Shown here one piece after another: positions 1 through 4,794 of a stretch of DNA of 25,850 nucleotides (its first letter is position 1; the number at the start of each line of letters is the position of its first letter). Made by a program: the position numbers and the translations under genes. The notes below the pieces were generated by a model. It saw only the letters and a program-made list of their open reading frames with translations. It was not told the origin of the DNA and did not search any database. Origin of the DNA: a virus; IMG/VR virus record IMGVR_UViG_3300032334_000254, positions 1-25,850 of that record, one strand, 5' to 3'.

Positions 1-1230
1 CTACTGCTATCTGATTGTCCAGCTGTCCAATCATCAGGGAATCCCTGCAATCGTTCACACTCTACTGGTGTTAAGCGGCGAACAGTTCCTCTAGCAACAC
101 CGTGACCGCTTACTGAATCTAGTGTGTACATAGGATCTCCGTCCTCTCCGTAACCCTTACCCTGTGGACCAGCTTGGTCATTGCGACCAATGATTGTCCC
201 TTGTATAGGTATTGTTGCAACCATAGAAACGTTGTTCCCTCCTGTACCCATACGAGATGTAAGGGTATTCATAGTCTCTCCTTGTATTCTTGCTCCATCG
301 TGGTAGTGAGGGTGAAAGACAATGATAGTAGTACGCACATCGCCATTATCAAATGCGTTCATAGTAGGCATTACTCCTCCCTCGATCCAAGTTTCGTAAT
401 CATCTTCATTCTGCGCTCGCCTACTCTTTGTGAACCACAAGCTTGTTCTCTGCAACATACTGGTTGCCCACTCCCTTATAGTCTCGTGCTTGTAATGTGT
501 TTACCTTGTCTGCATAGACAACGACATTATCTTCAGGTCTCTTGTATGAGGTAGCAGTTATGGTTGCTGGTCCTTCTGTGTAGCCTGCGAAACTTGACTG
601 ACCAAAGCTTCTTGCAGTGCTGGTGGCAGAGTCTTCCCTCTGCGGTTTGCTCGGCGCAAGATTCCTTCGCACGCCTTGCTACTTAAATAGTATTTCTCCG
701 GCGCTTCCGCTTGAAGCACGTCGGCAAGCGATGAAGACACGCTTGCGCCGTTGGGGTACTCCGAAGTACTGAGCATCAAGCACGCGCCAGGCAACACTAT
801 ACCCGAGGTCTGCCATCGTCCCGAGTACGACAGCAAAGTCTGCTCCGTTGTTAGAGGATAAGAGACCAGGTACATTTTCGAGGATGGCGTACTCTGTTTG
901 CGTTTCTTCCACAATTCTTGCAATCTCCCAGAATAACCCGCTTCGTGCGCCAGCAAGACCAGCTCTTTTGCCAGCGACTGACAGATCTTGGCAGGGAAAT
1001 CCTCCTGTAATAATTCCTCTGCTTGGTTCAAATCCTGCTCCAATTAAATCACTCCCCTTTACTGTAGTTACATCATCAAATAATTTGCTATTAGGAAAAC
1101 GGTGTGCCAATACTTCTTGGCACTTCTTATCTATCTCAACTGAAGCTACAACATCAACGCCGTTGCGCTCCATAGCTAGGTCAAAGCCACCAACACCAGC
1201 GAATAGCGATACGCCTGTTAGTTTACTCAT
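1..1230 (-). pseudogene. DNA (cytosine-5) methyltransferase, interrupted; 3' end beyond window
   Basis: This is a C5 cytosine methyltransferase that would methylate phage or host DNA. From the ATG at 1228-1230 it reads the SAM-binding motif I (LFAGVGGFDLAM, about residues 9-20), motif IV with the catalytic Cys80 (GGFPCQDLS), the ENV motif (about 118-120) and QRRKRVF (about 160-166). Codon 184 is an amber TAG (679-681). Clear family sequence continues in the same frame after it (RRNLAPSKPQRE, then the target-recognition region) down to about position 435. There the frame must shift to continue as FTKSRRAQNEDDYETW and on to motif IX/X (VRRLTPVECERLQGFPDDW, near 50-110). One extra G at about 435 would explain the shift. 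The start overlaps the TAA and TGA of the two ORFs upstream. As written, only a 183-residue fragment without the recognition domain would be made. It is either a decayed gene or carries sequencing errors. The enzyme family is certain; functional status is not. Confidence 0.85.
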
Positions 1231-1522
1231 CAGTACCAGCCTCTTCCTCTGTGGTGGGCAAGAGCGCGGCACGCAGATCCTCGATAGCGGTATTCAAGGT
1301 ATCGTAAACCGTGAAGGATTTGAAGTTCAGGGCTTGAACTGCGCTCTCCAAGGAGTTGAGCAATTCCGTAAGCCGTGCTTCTTGGTACGCCCTGTGAGTT
1401 TCTTGGGCGAGCAAGGTGGTCGAAGCGGGATTCAGAGGACCAAAGGGTGTCAAGGCACTTCGCTTCTCGTCTCGTATATCCGAGAGCTTGACTATATTCT
1501 CGTGCTGTTCGTCTATTTTCAC
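1223..1522 (-). CDS. Hypothetical 99-aa protein overprinting the SLT gene
   Basis: I do not recognise this protein. It starts with GTG (1520-1522), which overlaps the TGA of the upstream 94-aa gene as GTGA, and a strong GGAGG lies just upstream. Its TAA overlaps the methyltransferase start. The product is acidic and helical-looking, rich in Ala, Leu, Glu and Thr, with no Cys or Trp (for example EARLTELLNSLESAVQAL). First codon positions are purine-rich, as in real genes. It lies in a different frame over nearly the whole SLT gene, which has the stronger family match. Either both are translated, making this an overprinted gene, or this one is a well-placed chance ORF. The start and stop junctions fit the operon's pattern very well, which is why it is kept. 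Confidence 0.5.
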   Translation of the reverse strand: MKIDEQHENIVKLSDIRDEKRSALTPFGPLNPASTTLLAQETHRAYQEARLTELLNSLESAVQALNFKSFTVYDTLNTAIEDLRAALLPTTEEEAGTDE

Positions 1523-1661
1523 GCTTCTCCTCCATTGTTGCCTTCGTTCTCGCCACTATTACCGGTATTTGTTTGGGCATTAGTGGTGGCATTGGATCGT
1601 ATATCCACACCAGCAGTAGTCCCGTCAATATCAAGCCACTTACGGCCCTGCGTCTCGTCAT
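1230..1661 (-). CDS. SLT-type lytic transglycosylase / muralytic enzyme
   Basis: Predicted peptidoglycan-cleaving enzyme of the SLT (lysozyme-like) fold. The domain covers about residues 66-143. The catalytic Glu is E77 in LWSSESRF, the AYGIAQLLGE motif follows at about 97-106, then QILHGLRYLEYRY, and the protein ends in GWY, an ending typical of actinobacterial and actinophage SLT proteins. The 143-aa form has an N-terminal Arg cluster and a hydrophobic stretch (about 6-21), which could be a signal anchor or SAR-type signal. A second possible start is the ATG at 1533-1535, preceded by GAAGG, giving a 101-aa form without the membrane segment. The stop TGA overlaps the methyltransferase ATG (TGATG). 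The gene overlaps the 94-aa gene and the whole 99-aa ORF in other frames. It is unusually Arg-rich. A role in lysis or cell entry is inferred. Confidence 0.75.
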   Translation of the reverse strand: MTRRRAVSGLILTGLLLVWIYDPMPPLMPKQIPVIVARTKATMEEKRENRRTAREYSQALGYTRREAKCLDTLWSSESRFDHLARPRNSQGVPRSTAYGIAQLLGERSSSPELQILHGLRYLEYRYRGSACRALAHHRGRGWY

Positions 1662-1803
1662 TAGCCTTCTCCTGTTCTAACAATTCCTTGTAGTCATCGG
1701 GGTAGGCATTAGCCAACCGCACCAACGCTCGATCTCTCGCTCGTCTGTAGTTTCTGTAGCTGACCGCTTGATTTGCTGCAGCCTTAAGCCGTCTCTCTGT
1801 CAT
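1519..1803 (-). CDS. Conserved phage hypothetical protein, 94 aa
   Basis: Function unknown. The N-terminal two thirds is a basic, helical region (RLKAAANQAVSYRNYRRARD and RALVRLANAYPDDYKELLEQ) that resembles small proteins I associate with actinophages. The C-terminal 30 residues are low-complexity, rich in Asn, Thr, Gly and Glu. The ATG overlaps the TGA of the 22-aa gene (ATGA), with GGGAG upstream. The stop overlaps the GTG of the next ORF (GTGA). The low-complexity tail coincides with the part overlapped by the long form of the SLT gene, as expected if the tail tolerates overprinting. Confidence 0.75.
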   Translation of the reverse strand: MTERRLKAAANQAVSYRNYRRARDRALVRLANAYPDDYKELLEQEKANDETQGRKWLDIDGTTAGVDIRSNATTNAQTNTGNSGENEGNNGGEA

Positions 1804-1868
1804 ACTCTCCCTCTCTTAATCATTGTGTAGCCTACCAGTAGAATCAGGCATAGTGCTAACCAATACAT
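1800..1868 (-). CDS. 22-aa single-span membrane microprotein
   Basis: This is a very short ORF: a hydrophobic segment (WLALCLILLVGYTMI) followed by a basic tail (KRGRV). It has a clear GGGAGAGGG ribosome binding site about 5 nt before the ATG (1866-1868). Its ATG overlaps the upstream TAA as TAATG and its TGA overlaps the downstream ATG as ATGA. Such tight junctions on both sides argue for real translation. It would insert in the host membrane. A holin-like or antiholin-like role near the SLT enzyme is possible but unproven. Confidence 0.55.
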   Translation of the reverse strand: MYWLALCLILLVGYTMIKRGRV

Positions 1869-2125
1869 TACAGCCCTCTCCCTTTTGTGATTGCTTGGTT
1901 GATGATGTGGGTAATGTCCACCGGTTGGCCGATAAGTACGGCATCCTCCTCGTCTGATGACCAGGCAGAGACTAATAAGCGTGATCCGATAGGGGCACGG
2001 GTGTACCACTCAACAGCAACGTGGGGTTTCTCTCCGCCCCACGTTGCCACCCCTTCCGAATCTGTGACTTCGTAAAGGTTAATCAAATCGTATTTAGTAG
2101 GGTGAAAACTGATTACGTTACTCAT
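1868..2125 (-). CDS. Hypothetical protein, 85 aa
   Basis: Function not recognised. It is a soluble, mixed alpha/beta-looking protein with no Cys and a preserved ATG (2123-2125, MSNVISFHPTKYD). A GAGGG about 8 nt upstream serves as ribosome binding site. The start overlaps the end of the 41-aa gene by 8 nt and the TAA overlaps the 22-aa gene's ATG. An in-frame extension upstream to 2143 is possible, but it lies inside the preceding gene and lacks a better start signal. Confidence 0.7.
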   Translation of the reverse strand: MSNVISFHPTKYDLINLYEVTDSEGVATWGGEKPHVAVEWYTRAPIGSRLLVSAWSSDEEDAVLIGQPVDITHIINQAITKGRGL

Positions 2126-2243
2126 CGCCTTCGCCCTCTTCATCTATCCCAAAGATACGCGAGAGGGCACGGTTAGCCCTGTTGAGCGTAGCGATAGCCT
2201 CGTTCAGTTCTTGATTCATTAGTTCCTGCATATCCTCGCTCAT
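2118..2243 (-). CDS. Hypothetical acidic helical protein, 41 aa
   Basis: A short, strongly helical and acidic protein (LNEAIATLNRANRALSRIF, then an acidic tail EEGEGDE). Its heptad-like spacing of Leu, Ile and Ala suggests a small coiled coil or helical hairpin. The ATG at 2241-2243 overlaps the TGA of the Cys-rich gene (ATGA). A longer reading back to 2333 would begin inside that gene and gives an unlikely Arg-rich extension, so the internal start is chosen. Function unknown. Confidence 0.65.
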   Translation of the reverse strand: MSEDMQELMNQELNEAIATLNRANRALSRIFGIDEEGEGDE

Positions 2244-2341
2244 CGTAGGCACCCGCAATTTTCTACCGGTGTTAGGCAATCGCCACAAAATACGGTGCAC
2301 ATAGTGCAGCCGTCTCCTTCGCACTCTTTGCATATAGCCAT
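2240..2341 (-). CDS. 33-aa Cys-rich zinc-binding-type microprotein
   Basis: Eight cysteines in 33 residues, starting MAICKECEGDGCTMC. The first part matches the CxxCxGxG pattern of DnaJ-type zinc fingers, followed by CTVFCGDC and CGC. It almost certainly binds metal. The start ATG (2339-2341) directly follows the TAA of the 45-aa gene, with GAGGGGG as ribosome binding site. The TGA overlaps the next ATG (ATGA). A protein-binding or nucleic-acid-binding adaptor role is inferred from the motif only. Confidence 0.6.
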   Translation of the reverse strand: MAICKECEGDGCTMCTVFCGDCLTPVENCGCLR

Positions 2342-2479
2342 TTACTTCGCCCCCTCTAACGCTTGCCGATTGGCGTGGTCGTAGCAGATAGTTTCAGTCT
2401 CGACACCGAGTAGGAACGCGTCCACTCCAGAGTATACGAGTTCGGTTGAATTGCATCCTTCTACTTTGCATTGTTTCAT
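2342..2479 (-). CDS. 45-aa putative zinc-binding protein
   Basis: A small protein with CKVEGC near the N-terminus and CYDH near residue 32, a C-x4-C...C-x2-H set that could hold one zinc ion. An AAGGAGAAGG ribosome binding site precedes the ATG (2477-2479), which overlaps the upstream TGA (ATGA). The TAA is directly followed by the ATG of the 33-aa Cys-rich gene. Exact function unknown. Confidence 0.6.
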   Translation of the reverse strand: MKQCKVEGCNSTELVYSGVDAFLLGVETETICYDHANRQALEGAK

Positions 2480-2619
2480 TTGCCTTCTCCTTTATCTATA
2501 CAAGCGGGGCAGATATTGCCACCGTCTTCGTCTTGCTGGTCGAAGTACTCGCCACACTCCGCACATTTGATTTCGTTCAGCTCGTGGTTAGCCCACGGAT
2601 CAGCGTCGTAGTAACTCAC
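2476..2619 (-). CDS. 47-aa zinc-ribbon-type protein
   Basis: Two CxxC knuckles (CAEC at 19-22 and CPAC at 37-40) separated by an acidic loop, the arrangement of a single zinc ribbon. The start is GTG (2617-2619), overlapping the TGA of the 103-aa gene as GTGA. The stop overlaps the next ATG (ATGA). Zinc ribbons of this size often bind nucleic acid or a protein partner; which applies here cannot be told. Confidence 0.65.
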   Translation of the reverse strand: MSYYDADPWANHELNEIKCAECGEYFDQQDEDGGNICPACIDKGEGK

Positions 2620-2927
2620 TCGTTACTCTCGGCCTCTAGTAGTTCCGCGATAGCGTCGTTTACTGTCTCGGGATTGCTTGCGTACTCTTTAAGAGCATCG
2701 CCTAGATAATCGAGTTCCATAAAGCCAAGGCAAGCGGTAGACATATTAGGCAACGCTAAAGGTTCGCCGTCTATCTCGTAAGAGATGAGCGCAAGGAAGA
2801 CCGTGGCCGGCCCCTTGCCTGCGTCAAAATTACGAGACCACTCAAAGAGCGCCGTGGTGTGTTCTGCGCCGTTGCGTGGTGTTTCGTAGATGTCCCAAGT
2901 GTTGCGTGTTGTTGTTTCTGTTGTCAT
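2616..2927 (-). CDS. Hypothetical protein, 103 aa
   Basis: Function not recognised. A soluble protein with a Thr-rich start, a central hydrophobic beta-like stretch (ATVFLALISYEIDG) and an acidic helical C-terminus (VNDAIAELLEAESNE). The ATG is preceded by AGGGG about 7 nt upstream. It starts 10 nt after the stop of the 71-aa gene, in the same operon, and its stop is coupled to the zinc-ribbon gene. Confidence 0.75.
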   Translation of the reverse strand: MTTETTTRNTWDIYETPRNGAEHTTALFEWSRNFDAGKGPATVFLALISYEIDGEPLALPNMSTACLGFMELDYLGDALKEYASNPETVNDAIAELLEAESNE

Positions 2928-2937
2928 TTTTTTGCCC

Positions 2938-3153
2938 CTATCCTCTAATAAAGCCGAAAGGCTTTTCTGTTGTGTTAATGATTGTGCAGCCGAAGTAATC
3001 TTCTAACTCTTTGTCGTTCATCTGTGCAGTTGGTGCTTGTGCTTTCTTAAGGAAACTGCTCACCAATCCCCAAAGGATTAGTTTCGCCTCTTCCTCTGTC
3101 TTTCCTGTTGCGTACATTTCTTGCGCTGTTCCGTCGCAGATTGCTACGAACAT
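2938..3153 (-). CDS. Hypothetical protein, 71 aa
   Basis: Function not recognised. It reads as a compact alpha/beta protein (MFVAICDGTAQEMYATGKTE, then a helix EEEAKLILWGLVSSFLKKA). The internal ATG (3151-3153) is chosen because GGAGGGC lies at ideal distance. The longer in-frame reading to 3234 crosses a strong RNA hairpin (3193-3227) that is better explained as untranslated leader. It ends in TAG, so amber is an ordinary stop in this phage. Confidence 0.7.
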   Translation of the reverse strand: MFVAICDGTAQEMYATGKTEEEAKLILWGLVSSFLKKAQAPTAQMNDKELEDYFGCTIINTTEKPFGFIRG

Positions 3154-3192
3154 TTTTTGCCCTCCTTCTCTGTCCTGTTGATTAGGTACAGA

Positions 3193-3227
3193 GTACCACA
3201 CTCTACCGTTTAAGTAGAGTATGATAC
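3193..3227 (-). promoter_or_regulatory. 14-bp RNA hairpin in the leader of the 71-aa gene
   Basis: On the minus-strand transcript, GUAUCAUACUCUAC pairs with GUAGAGUGUGGUAC around a 7-nt loop. All 14 positions pair, two of them as G-U, and one more A-U pair extends the base. In the plus-strand RNA those two pairs would be A-C mismatches, so the fold is specific to the minus transcript. No U-tract follows, so this is not a classical terminator. It sits 39 nt upstream of the 71-aa start, in the longest gap of the operon (3154-3234). A processing site or a protein or ligand binding site is possible. Confidence 0.6.
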
Positions 3228-3234
3228 TTCGCAA

Positions 3235-3372
3235 CTATTCGCCACCCTTTTCTTGTCTAGTCTTAATCTTCAAAAAGATCTGGCTGCCCAGCTCGAACAA
3301 GCCCCAGATGGCAAGCCCCTCGATAACAAGGAGGGCAAGCCCTCCCGCCATTTCCGCAATTTGTACGCCCAT
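3235..3372 (-). CDS. 45-aa single-span membrane protein
   Basis: It has a short N-terminus, one long hydrophobic helix (about residues 7-34: MAGGLALLVIEGLAIWGLFE and beyond) and a basic C-terminal tail (KIKTRQEKGGE). GGAGG lies about 6 nt before the ATG (3370-3372). The start is 1 nt after the TAA of the 60-aa gene. The layout fits a small inner-membrane protein; a holin-like role is possible but it lies far from the SLT gene. Ends in TAG. Confidence 0.65.
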   Translation of the reverse strand: MGVQIAEMAGGLALLVIEGLAIWGLFELGSQIFLKIKTRQEKGGE

Positions 3373-3373
3373 C

Positions 3374-3556
3374 TTATGCCTCCACCTTGTCAATGTCTGA
3401 ACCATAGAACTCGACGGTGTAAGTGACATCTGCACCCTCGCCGTCTACTGGTTCCTCCACTTGTGCGATTGTCTGTAGTTGCAGAGTTCCTAACTCTTCT
3501 TCTGTTAGTTCTCGGTCTGCTGTAAAACGGATACTTAGGTCGTAGGTTACTTTCAT
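3374..3556 (-). CDS. Hypothetical acidic protein, 60 aa
   Basis: Function not recognised. Alternating polar and hydrophobic residues at both ends (VTYDLSIRFTADREL and ADVTYTVEFYGSDIDKVEA) suggest a small beta-sheet protein with a central helix (EEELGTLQLQTIAQ). AAGGAGG lies 8 nt upstream, inside the end of the preceding gene, whose TAA directly touches this ATG. Confidence 0.7.
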   Translation of the reverse strand: MKVTYDLSIRFTADRELTEEELGTLQLQTIAQVEEPVDGEGADVTYTVEFYGSDIDKVEA

Positions 3557-3679
3557 TTATTTTGCCTCCTTGATTGTTTTGATTTCTGTTGTACACTCTT
3601 CGCAGATTTCGCCTAGTGGCTCAAAGAAAGAGTGCGCCTCTTCGTCTGTCATTACATTTCCACATAGATTGCAAAGCAT
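3557..3679 (-). CDS. 40-aa zinc-ribbon-type protein
   Basis: CNLC at residues 3-6 and CEEC at 26-29 form a minimal zinc ribbon, followed by a Lys-rich tail. The ATG (3677-3679) overlaps the TAA of the 119-aa gene (TAATG) and the TAA touches the next ATG. It resembles half of the 119-aa neighbour, so the two may be related or act on related partners. Function inferred only as metal binding. Confidence 0.65.
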   Translation of the reverse strand: MLCNLCGNVMTDEEAHSFFEPLGEICEECTTEIKTIKEAK

Positions 3680-4038
3680 TAGCGGATTTCCTTTTCTAGT
3701 TGGAAGCAATCATCGCAAATTGCTGGGTAGAAATCAACGCCTAACCAACCATCTTTGCGGTATTGCTCGCGGGTTTCTTCTGTTAATAGGTTTGTTGTTG
3801 TGTGGCAGACGAGGCACTCGTTACGCATCGCCTCAAAGCGGTTTGTATCTACATCGTCTGCATTTGTTGCTTGTGATGTAACTACGATTCCATTTGCAGA
3901 GTGCCACGCAACAGAGTGGAAACTGCAATCTGTGCAAGTTGGGTCTAAGTCATTGAGAATTTCTAACTGTGTTTCGTCTGTTGTTACCTTGCCGCAGTTC
4001 AAGCAGATTGCCTTTGTGATGCCGTGATATGTAGCCAT
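3679..4038 (-). CDS. Double zinc-ribbon protein, 119 aa
   Basis: Four CxxC knuckles: CLNC (about 12-15), CTDC (35-38), CLVC (75-78) and CDDC (108-111), which would form two zinc ribbons. The linker SANGIVVTSQATNADDVD is polar. It is the first gene of the leftward operon, about 25 nt after a likely transcription start, with AAAGGTG as ribosome binding site. First-gene position and zinc ribbons fit an early DNA- or RNA-polymerase-binding regulator, but this is inference. Confidence 0.75.
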   Translation of the reverse strand: MATYHGITKAICLNCGKVTTDETQLEILNDLDPTCTDCSFHSVAWHSANGIVVTSQATNADDVDTNRFEAMRNECLVCHTTTNLLTEETREQYRKDGWLGVDFYPAICDDCFQLEKEIR

Positions 4039-4069
4039 TTGCTAACACCTTTCTGTAGTTGATAGGGAG

Positions 4070-4099
4070 ATTCTATACCTGCCTCTGCCCTATATGCAA
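4070..4099 (-). promoter_or_regulatory. Likely sigma-70 promoter of the leftward operon
   Basis: On the minus strand TTGCAT (4094-4099) is followed after 18 nt by TAGAAT (4070-4075); TATAGA with a 16-nt spacer overlaps it. The start site would lie near 4063, leaving a short leader of about 25 nt before the 119-aa gene. Confidence 0.4.
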
Positions 4100-4172
4100 C
4101 ACCATTTGAAAGATTCTTTTTGTCGTGTCTTATGTTACTCACCGGTAAGTTACTGATCTTTAATCCTGGTAA

Positions 4173-4200
4173 CTTGGGAAAAGTCTGAGAGTTTCCCGAG
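4173..4200 (+). repeat. 9-bp inverted repeat upstream of the SOS boxes
   Basis: CTTGGGAAA and TTTCCCGAG pair around a 10-nt loop in plus-strand RNA (one G-U pair); the minus-strand RNA has an A-C mismatch. No T-tract follows. It could be a protein site or an RNA stem. Confidence 0.4.
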
Positions 4201-4222
4201 CTGAAACAACAGGGCAACAGAG

Positions 4223-4238
4223 TCGAACATCTGTTCGG
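4223..4238. promoter_or_regulatory. SOS-box-like palindrome 1
   Basis: TCGAACATCTGTTCGG contains the palindrome CGAACA-TC-TGTTCG and fits the GAAC-N4-GTTC core of the LexA box of actinobacteria and other Gram-positive bacteria. A near-identical copy lies 37 bp to the right. Confidence 0.6.
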
Positions 4239-4259
4239 TGCGGCAGGGTCATAGTCCAA

Positions 4260-4275
4260 TCGAACAACTGTTCGG
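4260..4275. promoter_or_regulatory. SOS-box-like palindrome 2
   Basis: TCGAACAACTGTTCGG differs from the first copy at one position in the centre. Two copies 37 bp apart suggest paired operator binding by host LexA or by a phage repressor with a similar site. Confidence 0.6.
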
Positions 4276-4294
4276 GGGTGCCGAGGGTACTGCC

Positions 4295-4324
4295 ACCCCT
4301 GCAAACCCCTGCAATATCTTGCAA
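4295..4324 (+). repeat. 10-bp tandem iterons
   Basis: ACCCCTGCAA occurs twice in direct tandem (4295-4304, 4305-4314), followed in register by the degenerate TATCTTGCAA (4315-4324). A further ACCCTGCAA lies at 4359-4367. The 10-bp spacing would put each unit on the same DNA face, as in initiator iterons. Confidence 0.55.
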
Positions 4325-4327
4325 AAG

Positions 4328-4348
4328 TTATCCACAGACTTATCCACA
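4328..4348 (+). promoter_or_regulatory. Two perfect DnaA boxes
   Basis: TTATCCACA appears twice (4328-4336 and 4340-4348), 12 bp apart start to start and each followed by G. This is the high-affinity consensus for bacterial DnaA. The boxes lie directly after the iterons and before AT-rich DNA. Confidence 0.7.
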
Positions 4349-4580
4349 GGCTGGGGATACCCTGCAACGCGGTCGGGCGCGCCAAAATACTGCTACCCCC
4401 CATATTAAAAAAACAGGCGTACGGACTATATACTCCCCAGAAAAATATATTTGCTAAAGTGAAGTTGATCTAATATGCAGCTTGACCTGCGGTTATACTA
4501 TATGTGTTACAACTCACAGAATAGAAAACGCGAATCGACTTAAATTTCGCGCCTTATATATAGTAGGGGAGTAAAGCGGG

Positions 4581-4645
4581 GAAGGGTCTGGTTTACGACC
4601 CGTACGCTACGGGTGAAACCCTTCGCGTAGCCCCCTAGGGCGAAG
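4581..4645 (+). ncRNA. Strongly folded leader element before terL
   Basis: ACCCGTA-CGC-TACGGGT (4598-4614) is a perfect 7-bp hairpin. It can be extended by GGTTT (4590-4594) with AAACC (4616-4620), or enclosed by GAAGGGT (4581-4587) with ACCCTTC (4618-4624); the two outer stems compete. CTTCGC (4621-4626) also pairs with GCGAAG (4640-4645). The competing pairings resemble a switchable leader. Whether it is transcribed is unknown. Confidence 0.4.
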
Positions 4646-4698
4646 CGAGCAGTACCACTAAATGCGGGATAGGTCTATCTAAATACAGATCTCTAGTA

Positions 4699-4720
4699 TC
4701 TCACTATGTGAGACTTTTCT
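4699..4720 (+). terminator. Weak hairpin with short T-run
   Basis: TCTCAC-TAT-GTGAGA is a perfect 6-bp stem followed by CTTTTCT. It could be a weak terminator or attenuator about 75 nt before terL. The stem is short and AT-containing, so this is uncertain. Confidence 0.3.
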
Positions 4721-4794
4721 AGCCCAGTAAAAACTCAACTTCCCTAGTATAAAAGAAGAGCCATCACGGCCGGTCTAACTATTAGGAGCATTAC

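Larger units (their letters stand above)
4039..4794. other. Gene-free divergent control region, candidate origin
   Basis: This 756-nt stretch between the diverging operons has no convincing gene; the 134-codon minus reading frame across 3999-4403 looks like chance sequence. From left to right it holds a leftward promoter, a 9-bp inverted repeat, two SOS-type palindromes, a 10-bp tandem repeat, two DnaA boxes, AT-rich DNA (about 4402-4480), a strongly foldable GC-rich stretch (4581-4645), a small hairpin and the terL ribosome binding site. I could not pick a convincing rightward promoter. Confidence 0.7.

Noticed and set aside
174-554. 126-codon plus-strand ORF opposite the methyltransferase
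   Set aside because: The minus strand here encodes conserved methyltransferase motifs; the plus ORF is Cys/Ser-rich shadow sequence.
679-681. Genome-wide amber recoding as explanation for the TAG
   Set aside because: Several genes with good 3' junctions end in TAG, so TAG works as a normal stop.
848-1693. 281-codon plus-strand ORF
   Set aside because: It is antisense to the methyltransferase and SLT genes, whose motifs are clear, and has no ribosome binding site in the context of the operon.
4295-4324. CRISPR-like array
   Set aside because: The units are only 10 bp, in direct tandem without spacers.
3999-4403. 134-codon minus ORF across the control region
   Set aside because: It overlaps the first gene of the operon, lacks a ribosome binding site, and runs through palindromes, iterons and DnaA boxes.
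4470-4520. Rightward promoter from TTGACC and TATACT
   Set aside because: The hexamers are only 6 nt apart; no spacing near 17 nt could be found.
4581-4645. tRNA gene
   Set aside because: Stems are present, but there is no T-loop GGTTCGA-type sequence and no acceptor pairing.
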